From: Haemonchus contortus
Lineage: Eukaryota > Nematoda > Chromadorea > Rhabditida > Trichostrongylidae
Reading direction: 5' to 3'
Assembly: GCA_000469685.2 (NCBI GenBank)
Contig: LS997562.1
Location: 23,861,802-23,925,801, forward strand
Length of the DNA stretch: 64,000 nt
Part shown: piece after piece, positions 1-10,136 of the stretch
Position numbering within the stretch: position 1 is the first letter of the stretch
How the letters are laid out: every line of letters starts with the position of its first letter
Notes under the pieces: generated by a model
Told to the model about the DNA's origin: nothing
Database searches by the model: none
The model's input: the letters and a program-made list of their open reading frames with translations, nothing else
Position numbers and translations under genes: made by a program

Positions 1-80
1 ACGAGAGAAAAAAACTTATCAAAAACCCCTTCTCCCTTATAACACCCTAATCGCGCGTTGAGAGATTCAAATAAAAGTAA

Positions 81-486
81 TACCCTAAAATTCCATAGAT
101 AAGAGCGGGTGAGCCTTCCGGTGAAAAATTAATTGGAAAAAATCGAAATTGAATGCAGTCACCCCTCTAACTTCATGGATGGGTAAATTAAACCTCGAGG
201 AAGAAGCTAAGAAGAAGCTCCGCCTCTCAACTCTAAACCCCGCTCACTTAATAAACAATTCATATAGAAAAACGGCGATTTTTACGGATCGCTGTTTTTT
301 TATATAAATTGTTTATTAAGTGGGCGGGGTTTAGAGTTGAGAGGCGGAGCTTCTTCTTAATTTCTTCCTCGAGGTTTAATTTACCCATCTATGAAGTTAG
401 AGGGGTGACTGCATTCAATTTCGATTTTTTCCAATTAATTTTTCACCGGAAGGCTCACCCGCTCTTATCTATGGAATTTTAGGGTA
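81..486. mobile_element. Palindromic foldback MITE with TA ends
   Basis: The left half (from taccctaaaattccatag) is repeated almost perfectly in reverse complement in the right half, ending ctatggaattttagggta. The arms are about 200 bp and meet in a small AT-rich loop near 283. The outermost TA on both sides fits a TA target duplication, as in Tc1/mariner-type MITEs. No coding capacity is seen. The two arms differ at only a few positions, for example extra bases near 200-215, so the insertion is probably young or gene-converted. Confidence 0.85.
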
Positions 487-487
487 A

Positions 488-691
488 ATAGCCGCCGAAC
501 AAAAGATTGAGGCAGCACAAAAGAACTTTTTGAAAAATTTGGACCCTGAAATGGTGGAAATAAAAAACATGGTACTAGAAAACATAGTGCGTGACTCATC
601 CGAGACTTTAGCAATGGTCACGATTGTCAAAGCAAGGATGACGAAAGGCAATACTGCGGAGCTCGAACTCAGATCGCTGCCCATAGAGTAA
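488..691 (+). CDS. Possible terminal exon of an unidentified protein
   Basis: An open frame of 67 codons runs from just after the MITE to a TAA. It reads as a polar, helix-prone protein with Glu/Lys/Gln-rich stretches (EAAQKNFLKNLDPEMVEIKN) and ends SLPIE. Composition and codon pattern look coding, but no acceptor, start codon or family was recognised. It lies on the strand opposite the FAM76 gene, in what would be its intron. It may be the last exon of a gene whose 5' part was displaced by the MITE, or chance. Confidence 0.25.
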   Translation: MAAEQKIEAAQKNFLKNLDPEMVEIKNMVLENIVRDSSETLAMVTIVKARMTKGNTAELELRSLPIE

Positions 692-862
692 AACAATTGC
701 AGCCGTCTTCAGAATACCTGATTCGCACACAAAAGACTTCCAGAAAACGAGCGTTCTCCGAAATGCTCTCTGTGCGCAAATTAAAGATTGGAGGGAACAT
801 TCGCAATTGCTCTTATCCATAAATGTTGGGGAACATGATGAAGGTGCATGATAGCGAATATA

Positions 863-1396
863 TTAGGTTGTAACATAAGTTCGTAGAGTTTTTCACAAAG
901 ATTTCTCTGAGCAAAAAGCAATAATTGCAATAATAAATTATTAAATAAGTTATTATAATAATCAGCCAATACACGAATTGTTTGGCGACCATCTTCCTTC
1001 AATAGTGCCTTCAGACGCTTTTAGTCGAATTCTGCAGGTCGTCCGCCTCAAGGCGTGTCTTCAAGCTCAAAGTCGCCTATTTCAAGCTTTGCGAACCATT
1101 TCTGTGCAGTAGACACACCTATGTAAGACACACTCCCTGTACACACTGCATATCTCCCGAGCTGTTTCGGCAAGAAAAGCAGATGTCGAATATGCTGATT
1201 TTTCCCCCTACATATTCCATTTCTGAGCCAGAAAAAAGACGAACAATCAAACTCCCCCCAAAAAAAAACAGATAAAACAGTTTTGTAGAGGAGAAAAAGC
1301 TCTTTCGAATGAATGTATACACTTTGCTGAAAAACAATACAAATCGTTGCAAAATAACTCTAACGCAAAACTCTACGAACTTATGTTACAAGCCAA
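863..1396 (-). mobile_element. Internally deleted mariner element
   Basis: Terminal inverted repeats read aggttgtaacataagttcg at the left and its complement at the right (about 1370-1392), next to TA-type flanks. Inside, the minus strand (about 930-1120) still encodes the mariner helix-turn-helix linker: AQKWFAKLEIGDFELEDTP, a stop, GGRPAEFD, a stop, then KALLKEDGRQTIRVLADYY. The catalytic domain is missing. It lies in an intron of the FAM76 gene. Confidence 0.75.
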
Positions 1397-1420
1397 TAAA
1401 ATGCACGTATGCTTGCATAC

Positions 1421-3768
1421 CTTCTTGTCCTTCTCCAACATAGCTGCATCTTTCTGGGCGACGATTGAATGAAGCTTGGAAATTTGGTCACGAAGTTGTT
1501 GAACTAGTAACACATTCTCCCCAGAATCAGCAAAGGGATCACGTTTCGCCACCTTGACGGGCTCAGCTTGGGACTTTTCCGCCTAGAATTAGAGAAAATT
1601 AAGTGCTGCCGAGTAATCATCAATCACAACAGGGTGAATTTCCTCCGAAGCTTAGACTCACTTTCTTCTTTTCTTCCCTTTTTCGTTTATGACCCGAGCC
1701 ATCTGAAGATGATATAGCTACACCTGCTAAACTCGTTTGTTTGTTGGCGCGTGCTTGTATCACACACATACGGCATAACGTTGGTTTGGTCTGAAAAAGT
1801 TACAAGAATCACGTGTTAGTAACGAGACGCATTTTCCCTAAAAAAAGGCGGTGCGAGAGTCTGCTAGTTCTTGACTCAATATTTATGGACGAAAGTTATA
1901 GTGCCAATGAGATTTAATCTCATGCCTGTACTTGCACATCGTCATTATCCAACTCTTCGCTTCTGGAACTCTGTATAAATACAGAGGATCAAACGGGCAG
2001 AGTGGCTAGATGAGCAACTGTTAACATACCTTTTTAGGGTCCTTTGTGAACGCTGCACGTAGCTTACAGTTTGCACATGGTATGGGTGCTCCAAATTTAC
2101 GCTCCGAATGAGAACAATAAACACACTTCTCCTCATGGAATGCAGCTGGTAACTGACAGAACTTGCATGTTGTCGGCTGCAACAAGTATTTTCGGACTTA
2201 AAAACGTGGTGCACATCTTCCAAAAGAAACACTAGAAAAAATAATTGTCTCTAATACAAATAACAGCTACTAGACGGAAGCATGGTTCCACACCCGCATT
2301 CAATATATACCATTCCAAATCATCACTACTTTATGCCCCAAAGTGGTGCAAAAATGCTGCAGAAAACTCGAGACGGCGCGTAATTTGGTGATGGATGACT
2401 TTTAAAAGTTTAACACTTCACTACTTCCTCCACCCAGGTAATCTTTCAAAAACTTCGAATGAACATAGAGGCTGCAGTAGGTGTGGAAGAAGGAGAGTAC
2501 ACTCTGGAAGGAAGAGGGATTCCGAGTAAATTTACCGATTGTAATATTTGAAAATTTGACTAAAGTTAGTAAATTAGCGTCTCGACAAAACATATTCGTT
2601 TGAAGATCGTTCCGGAATACATAAAAACATCCTGGAAATTCACCAATATCCTACAAAAAAGGTAGAAGGCTGTAGATTCAGCGATTTCGCGCCCCTCACA
2701 AAAAGCCAGGAGAAATTTACGATTGAGAACTACTATTAGGGAAAATACCAGTTAGAAATAAGGACAAGTAATCGATAACATCTTGCAACAAAGAAAACAC
2801 TAACCTTTCCGTACTTCGCTTCATTCCTTTGACATTTTTCACACTGTACTGAGCTCCTGTAATAGAAATTGTGAAATCGGCTTAGCATAAAAGAAAATAA
2901 GGGAAAAAATTCTCTGTGGTGGCCATGAGCACAGTGACTCTGATTGTGTCACGAAAGGCCTTTCCTTGCTCTCTCAATATGAAATGACGTTGTACGTTGT
3001 GTATAAGAATGCACTACTGGTCAAGACGTAATTTCTCTCAACTTGAATAAAAATCCTACAAGTTTTCAACAGTAACATAGCAGGGATGTCCTTATTGACA
3101 TCAAGAATTATATTTTTCTTTTCATTCAGAAATGGGTTAAGATCCCGAAGCACACAAATGGCCTTTCATGACCCTTCCACTCCAATGGCTCAGCTCTTAT
3201 TCCAGTTGGAATGCTCAATGAGCCGTATAATCTAAAACAACACACATAGGATTTATTCTTAGCCTTTCATTTCTAGACCTTACGCATTAGTGGCGGGAGA
3301 GGAAGTTATGAGGAGAGGAAAACTTAAAATGATCGAGGACTTCTTCGACTAAGGAAAAACACTTTTAAAAGGGTTAACAAAATTAGTATGAAAAACGCGG
3401 CATTTGCTGAGAAAGATAGCTGAAAGTTGTTAGGTACGTTTGGTGAGCTTGGTACTATATTACAAACTATTTAGTTAATCAGCAATACTATATTTTTCAT
3501 GGAGAATAATGCTAAATTCTAGAATGAATTCGAAACAGCCCTTGGGACGATCAAGAGCGAAAAAGCGTGGCGTTGGAATAGAAGATACGGGGAGGAAAAA
3601 ACATAAAACTCAGTTCATATTATTCGATTACTGTCAACAGCAAACAAACTGAAAAAGACCTACTTTTTCTCAAGAAAACAGAATTAAAATACATAAAAGA
3701 ACATACCCGGCACCATTACTCTCAGGCAAATCTGAACGACAATTACAGCATTTCTTCATAAGACTCAT
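1421..3768 (-). CDS. FAM76 homologue, 3' end outside window
   Basis: Five minus-strand exons are in frame: 3768-3707, 2856-2805, 2176-2030, 1790-1662 and 1582-1421 (184 codons). The start is the ATG at 3768 (MSLMKKCCNCRSDLP). Repeated CxxC pairs follow, including CKFCQLPAAFHEEKCVYCSH and CANCKLRAAF, then CRMCV, a basic linker (KRKREEKKK), and the start of the conserved coiled coil (LVQQLRDQISKLHSIV, ending EKDKK). The order of Cys modules, basic linker and coiled coil is that of animal FAM76A/B, which are nuclear (speckle-associated) proteins of poorly known function. The last seen donor is gtatgc at 1420. The rest of the coiled coil (about 50-60 residues in human) was not found down to position 1, so it should lie to the left. 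The mariner remnant sits in the following intron. Confidence 0.75.
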
Positions 3769-5082
3769 CTTTTATCTGGAATTATAACTTAAAAAAGCGT
3801 AGTAGGTAGAAAAATGAGCGTTGGCGTGAAGTATGCAGCCGAAAAAAGCAATGAAGGCGAACCAGCTAAGCAAATGTATTGTCACCATTTAAAGGGATGA
3901 AAACGATCTTCAAAAAAAAAGGAACGGTGGAAAGTGAACACTTATAGGAAGAATGTTCATATTGTTATCTTGCCGCTATGAAAATGAATAACATATAAAC
4001 AAATGTTTAAAAAGCATGGAGTCAAATCTGCAAATCGCATACTCATTAATTCAAATTCATCTTCAACTGTCAAACTATAACTCAAAAATATGGGGATTCA
4101 AGGACAATTCACTGGCTACCGACCCGTTAAACAACATTCTATGACGCCTGGGGGAACCGGAAAGATTAATATTTAATGTGTTGAGCCATTCAGTGCCGCT
4201 GTGTAATTGACTGAGAAGAATATAACAAAAAGTGCGCCATGGAAATGAATGACATCGCAAGCAATTTGTAATGGAAAGGTGTCAAACAAACTCTAAAACA
4301 TGACTAAGAACGTGAATAGATGTGAAAACGAAACGCACACTCACAAAAAATGTTACAATGGCGATAATAATGATAAATAATGCTGTCACCTCTGAAACAC
4401 TTGGTTGTTCAACGTAACCGCCATGGTTTCCTTTTTTGGTTTCCTACGATTGATTTTGGGTACTCATAGGTATGGAAAATTTCTGTTTTCAGCGCTGAAC
4501 CCCTTGAGCTGAAGGCGAATAAACTGCAGCTGCGACAAGGGTCAAGGATACATTCTAATGGTAAGAACACTGGCGATTATCTATGGAATTTATCGGTCCA
4601 ATTATGAGTCGCCATTGTTTTCAGAATCGGCTTCAGAAGCGGTTTTCTGAATAAATAGCCTTGAGAAAGAGCTAGATGGACGTTATCGGGAAGAAAAATA
4701 AGAGCCACAGCGGGGATGTTTTATTATGGGAACGTGACAATACCTAACAATAGCGACGGACCCGGCGACAGCATTGGAGTAATTTCATAAAGAACAGACT
4801 CCAATAATCAATATAATCCTAGATAAGGACATCGATTTCAGGTACTAATTTGCTATACTTACATGCAACCGCTTATCATGAGATTCTTTGACTATCTCTG
4901 AAAAAAAAATCAATCCTTAAAATGTAAGAACTTTAAATAACGAAGCGCGCTTTATGCTCAATTCGCTCCAGTGCGAGGTACTTCTTGGCTAGTTGACTCA
5001 CCATGTCTTTGTTGCATTACTTCGTAGCAGCACACTTTCTAGTTTAGTGCCCATTACTTCGTAAAAATATGTAAAATAAATT

Positions 5083-5111
5083 ATCATCGCCTGCGTATCG
5101 CAGGCGATGAT
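5083..5111. other. Perfect 13-bp stem hairpin
   Basis: atcatcgcctgcg, tat, cgcaggcgatgat: a perfect inverted repeat with a 3-base loop, sharply GC-richer than its surroundings. It is flanked by two copies of cattacttcgta (near 5015 and 5051). It may be the internal structure of an old repeat rather than a terminator. Confidence 0.6.
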
Positions 5112-5965
5112 CCCCTCACGACCCCACCCGGCGGGGGCGGACCGCCTGGGCGCTTGGGGACAAGCCCACCACACTTCGACATAACCTTGCTCGTATAAGC
5201 TCGTACACTCAATAAATATCCTCCCGATTTGCTCTTGTCTATCTCTCACTACTGTTATAAGTCCACTGAACCACCGCGAGGTGCTTCTAAAGGGGTCCAC
5301 CAAAACCCTAGTCTAAGCGCCCGCAACATAAATTATTTTCTTTGATTTTCACGCTAATTCGATTACCTATGCACAATATTCGCAAAGTTCGCGGATCAAA
5401 TTCACATCGCATAATGCTCACAACCATAATTATTTTAGAAACAGTAGTTAGTGAGCGAGAACACCGTCAATAATAACGATCTGAAGCACCTCGAAAATGA
5501 TTCACTTAACATGAGGAACTGAAATTATAAGAGCAACAATCTCTCTTATTATAAAGCAGAAACTTGGTGTGTCGGTTTGTCGGTATGTCTGTCGGTGTGT
5601 CCGTTCGCAAACTATGTGGTTACGATAAAGGCAGTGATATGGAAAGCCTAGCTCTCACACTTCCTTCTTACACATAGGGTAGTAACTTGGTGGGTGGGTT
5701 AATGAAGAAGAGTAGTACTAGTACGGAAATAAATTAGAATTCGCCCGCAATTCGCCAACCTCTTGAGATAAGGTCTCATCTGACAATGAATCATCAAATC
5801 GCCTGTAGGCAATCTATACTGATAGAATTCTGAAATATTAGGGAGATGTCTGAACAATTTTTCAGAAATAGTAGCACTGTGTTAAACACATATCAAAAGG
5901 GGCAGTTCTCTTCACAAGTATTGTTGTAAGCGGAAATGCGTTTTGCCTCGTCTATAATCAAACTA

Positions 5966-6052
5966 TCACGCATGTCTAAGACGTGATTGGAAAGCTTTGC
6001 TCAAGTATTCCAGCTCCAGCTTAGCTAGCCGATTTTTCACGTTTATCAGAAC
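5966..6052 (-). CDS. Candidate last exon, short coiled-coil end
   Basis: After a good acceptor (cattccag) the minus strand reads VLINVKNRLAKLELEYLSKA, then FQSRLRHA and TGA: 28 residues of helix-like, charged sequence. A Met-initiated fragment (MNSTRPLDEMNLMNFFQSSK) lies just upstream near 6290-6350, but a clean splice between the two could not be built. No family was recognised. Confidence 0.25.
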   Translation of the reverse strand, partial: VLINVKNRLAKLELEYLSKAFQSRLRHA

Positions 6053-7310
6053 CTGGAATGGAAAAAAACCAGCAATTCATCCCCATCATCAAGCGACGTG
6101 TCAGGCCTCCGATTTTAGTTCGGTGGACGCTGTAGATAACCGGACCGATCTTGTCGAAAAATAACCTAGGCTACATCTCATAAAGACCCTAACAGAATAT
6201 GAATGGGTAACCAGCCTTAACGTGCTTTACAATTCAATAGTAAAAGGCAGCGTGCAGAGCTACCATGTTCCAAAAAACTAAAACGCTAACTTGCTTGATT
6301 GGAAAAAATTCATCAGGTTCATTTCATCGAGAGGGCGCGTTGAATTCATATTATAAATAAAATTATTTGGCGATAAAAATTGCCGTTTACTTTTCGAAAA
6401 TAGGAGCTATAAATCAGATTTGTGAACGCGTTTTTGTCTCACTTAGCATTAATCATCGCATTCACAAAAAGAAAGAATAGAAGGGCGGAAAACAACGCGA
6501 TTGAATTACGACTCAAAAATCTGATGAGAGCTGACGACTACAGTGCTTCATTGATTTGAACTATCAATATGTATCTAATCAATGATATATGATTCAGCAT
6601 CCCCACGTTTTGGTGATGATTTAATAGGAAACATCCTTTTTCGAATGCGTAAAATCATCAGAATCAAGTCATGGGACTTGGTAAACAGGCTTTCATCAAT
6701 AACCAGCTAGGGGAATAACAAGAAAATTAACGTCAGGCGATATGACTGACGCGGACTATGTGTAAGCTGTCATTGGCCCAGATCTATACATGGATTGAGA
6801 AGTTCGAAATTCGTGAGTTAGGTCACCCTTGAGCAAGAACTCACAAATTTTTACTAAAGACATCGAAATTTGACGAATCAATATAAGGACCATAAATAAA
6901 AGTCTAGCTAGTCAGCTCAAAACAGCATTTAAAGACTGAAAAGAAAGAAGAGCCTACTTGGCTCTATCAAAAAAAAAAAACGTTACAAAATCATTTTTCA
7001 ACCGAAATTATGTGCTCTCTGGGAACTTAGTTAACTCAGACAGAACACTGCCTTCACACAATCGGTGTTAAACTTTTAAAACACAAAAAATTGATTCAAA
7101 ACCGTGTTTTATTTTCTTGAATACAAGCTTTCGCTCGAAAACCAACTTCCACAAAGAATGCCTGAACGCAATTGTCTTTCCATACGATGTGAATAGAAGA
7201 AATGCTTAGGTAAGAAGCCCAAGATGAGTAAAGCTAGGCAAACAGTGAATCAAAATGAAATAAATCCATTAAAAACAATAATCCACTAAATTCCCGATCA
7301 GAAATCAACA

Positions 7311-8873
7311 GAAGAACTTAAACAACAAAATCAGACAAACACTATTTGCTGCGGTTGCGTCGCGGCCTTCGCACTGGAGCACGTTATTTTGCTGTGTCTA
7401 GGCACTGCGGTAAGGACTTGATGACAGGAGAGTTCCTCTTCACAACTCTGCTGATTGGCGGTTACGTAGCACGCTCGAACATGTTATTTTAAGTTGGTTA
7501 CCAGTTGCAAGATGTAATTTTCTATGATCAAGGGGCTGTCAAACCATAGTTTTGTAATGTATGTTTCTTTTCCTGCACGTTTTCTCGTTCATGTTCCTTC
7601 CAAGGCCACTGTTGGGTAGTTATCCTCCCCTAGTGACTAATAAACACTGTTTGATTCGGTGTTTCTATTTCTGTTGCATGCTTCCTGGTTTGTGTTCCTT
7701 CTGAGACCTTCAGTGATAGAATGTTGACCACTGGTTTGAGGATATGCCAACTTCTGTACACTTGAGTACATTTCGCACTCACGGTGCGAGGCAATCTTAA
7801 TCAAGTGTGAGGACTACATTTTCACCGTCTGCATATCTTTAGCATGGCGAGTAAAAAATTAAAAACTGAAGAGAATGGCAACAATAAGAAGGTAAAGCAT
7901 CTTGAGAAAATTTAAGATCTGGAAAAGTTTCAGCAATGCTGGTCAGGAACTTTGTTTTGTGCACAGGTAAAATGTGAAATGCGAAACGAAGCGGAAGTTC
8001 TATAGAGCTATGAAACGCGACTTAAGTGTTTTTTTTTTGATTTTTCTCAAAATCAACAAGCTTAGCCAATTATAATGGGAAGTTATCTGCCGATAAACTG
8101 CTGAGAAACTTAATTAATTTTGTTGGAGCATTGCTTTTTCATTGCTGTTATTCTCTTCATTCAACAACTTTAACTTGCTGCATATCGATATGCGAGCAGA
8201 GCAGTGATCATGGAGTTCCCACAAGTGATTAAGTGCGCCTCGCGCCCTCATGCCTTGCCTTTGTTCCAATCCCAGCTATTTAATAAGTTTTTCTGTTTTC
8301 TTTCTGCATAGTCGCTGGCGATTACACACAACAGGTGGATGTTCTTCAAACCCCTCTTTGGCTTTAACATCGTCATCCGTAGCCTCTTTCGATTTGATGA
8401 ATCAATTGCATAGAAACTGGCATATTCCTAAATCAGGGTTCAGAATTCTATCAATCAAGGTCATTACTCAGCAGTTGTCTCAGAAGAAACACAAACCAAG
8501 AAGCATGCGATAGAAATAGAAACACATAACAGTGTTCACTAGTCATTCACTAGGGGTGGGAAACTACCTATCAATGGTCTTGGAAGAAACATGAACGAGG
8601 AAACATGCAGGAAAGAGACATACATTACTAAGCTATAGTTTAACAGCCCGTTGATCATAGAAAATTACTTCTTACAACTGGTAATCAACTTAAAATAACG
8701 TGTTTGAGCGCGCTACGTAACCGCCAATAAGCAGATTTACGAAAGAGGAACTCTCCTATCATCAAGACCTTCCCGCAGTGCCTTGACACACCAAAATAAC
8801 GTGCTCCAGTGCGAAGGCCGCGACGCAACCGCAGCAAGTAGTGCTTGTCTGATTTTGTTGTTTAAGTTCTTCT
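7311..8873. mobile_element. Mutator-like foldback element with long TIRs
   Basis: Two arms of about 450-480 bp (7311 to about 7765, and about 8395-8873) are inverted copies of one another, beginning gaagaacttaaacaacaaaa. Identity falls gradually towards the centre. The element is flanked by gaaatcaaca at both 7301-7310 and 8874-8883, a 10-bp direct duplication. Long TIRs with 9-10 bp duplications are typical of Mutator-like elements; Tc1/mariner would give TA. The interior (about 630 bp) has only short frames, one starting MASKKLKTEENGNNKKVKH at 7843, and no transposase, so the copy is non-autonomous. Confidence 0.75.
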
Positions 8874-9451
8874 GAAATCAACAGCCGTATATGATTCACG
8901 AGATGCTCGGGAAATTTTTGGCCGGTTTGGCCGTAGAGCAGAAGTTGGGATTGGAGCAACTATTCTCCAGCTCATTAGAGTTGACAAAAGGGGATCAAAC
9001 ATGCAAATCGGAGAAAGGAAAACGATGTGGGAATCAGTTTGAAGATGCGAATATCCGAACCTTCGTCTGTTTTTTTTCAGAATAAGGTGACGGTTGGAAG
9101 CGATTTCGAGAGGGTCAAAGGGAGCAATGGGCAACAGAGTTTGGAGAGCTTGGGGCATTCATTTTCCTACTTGCATTCCTTTATCTCATCAGGAATTCTA
9201 TCCAGAGCCACGATAGATTCTTCTGTGATTTTTCTCGCTTGAGGGTGTGCCCTTAGCCCCTATCATAGGTTCAGTCTTTGTTCCACCCTCTGTGAACAAT
9301 TCAATCCTTCTGTGGACCCTTTCGATTGCCGTGGTAGACAAGGCCATTCTGTACTGTATGAAGGCATAGTAATGAAATTTTGGCTTCAGTCGAGGTCGGT
9401 CATTTTGGGATGTCCCTCTCCGGTACCCTTTATCAGACTTACATTCAGAAT

Positions 9452-9672
9452 CTCAGTGACGTATTGAATGTGTGTATGTGAACTATACAATGGCCTACGG
9501 TGAACAGCGGCTGTCTGGTCTGGGCTTTTAAACTCTTAGACCAGTCTAGTATATACTATTCGATCAGATGGGAAGGCGTTATTGGATTGGGCAAGTATCG
9601 ATCAGAGTTTCGGTCCCTGTGGCCATGCGTGTGGTGGTACTCCACTTGTCTCTACACCACCCTCCCGTAGCA
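9452..9672 (-). repeat. tRNA-derived SINE, degenerate copy
   Basis: Recognisable by the order of SINE blocks on the minus strand: gcatggccacagggac near the B box, the cgatcgatacttgccc block, and a tail ending ttgtatagttcacatac. It is strongly diverged from the consensus seen at 31205-31495. Confidence 0.5.
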
Positions 9673-9746
9673 TTTGCCCTATTTAGATTCCCCATAGAAA
9701 TTCACCTAGAGGTGAGTATAAAATTTCGTGACATACTCTACATACC

Positions 9747-10027
9747 GGCCGGAGTGGTGTAGTGGCAAGAAGCGCACTATTACACACGCATGGTCACGTG
9801 CTCGAATGTCGGACCGATATTCGCCTGGGACAACCAAGCCTTCCATCCCTTTGAGGTCGGTTAATTGGCAACGGACTCGTCTGGGAGGATAAATACATGG
9901 AATTGCACATCGACTGAACACCGCATGTTTTTGTAGGCCCCACACACGTTCATAACCCCACAACGATTCCGAGAGGGAGTTGAGGGCGGGGGCTTATCCT
10001 TCAGACAAGATTGATCAACGCCCGAAG
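9747..10027 (+). repeat. tRNA-derived SINE
   Basis: The head ggagtggtgtagtggcaag resembles a tRNA A box, and ggtcacgtgctcgaatg a B box. It continues with aaccaagccttccatccc, actcgtctgggaggataaa and ends cagacaagattgatcaacgc. This is one of the fuller copies of a family found about 13 times in the window. Confidence 0.75.
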
Positions 10028-10136
10028 ACTTTATCCTTCAAGACTTTACTTACCAAATGATTACAGATGAATTTAAACGGACGACGATAAAAACCATATC
10101 ACTGCAGGCGTAGCAGACGAGGAAGGTTCATTTCAA

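Larger units (their letters stand above)
3769..7300. other. Gene-poor stretch upstream of FAM76
   Basis: About 3.5 kb of AT-rich sequence with no convincing multi-exon gene. It holds a strong hairpin (5083-5111) within a GC-richer block (4960-5320), one small candidate exon (5966-6052) and a (TG/GTCG)-rich run near 5565-5615. No TATA-like promoter could be tied to the FAM76 start. Confidence 0.5.
8884..10136. other. Intergenic with two SINE copies
   Basis: Apart from the SINE copies at about 9452-9672 and 9747-10027, no gene was recognised. This is the 5' flank of the receptor-like gene starting at 10137. Confidence 0.5.

Noticed and set aside
4998..5303. 101-codon minus-strand frame
   Set aside because: It crosses the hairpin and GC-rich block, shows no domain and has no splice or start context; it is more likely part of an old repeat.
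9747..9830. Possible tRNA gene
   Set aside because: A- and B-box-like motifs are present but no cloverleaf with acceptor stem and anticodon arm can be drawn, and the same sequence recurs as a SINE with a longer body.
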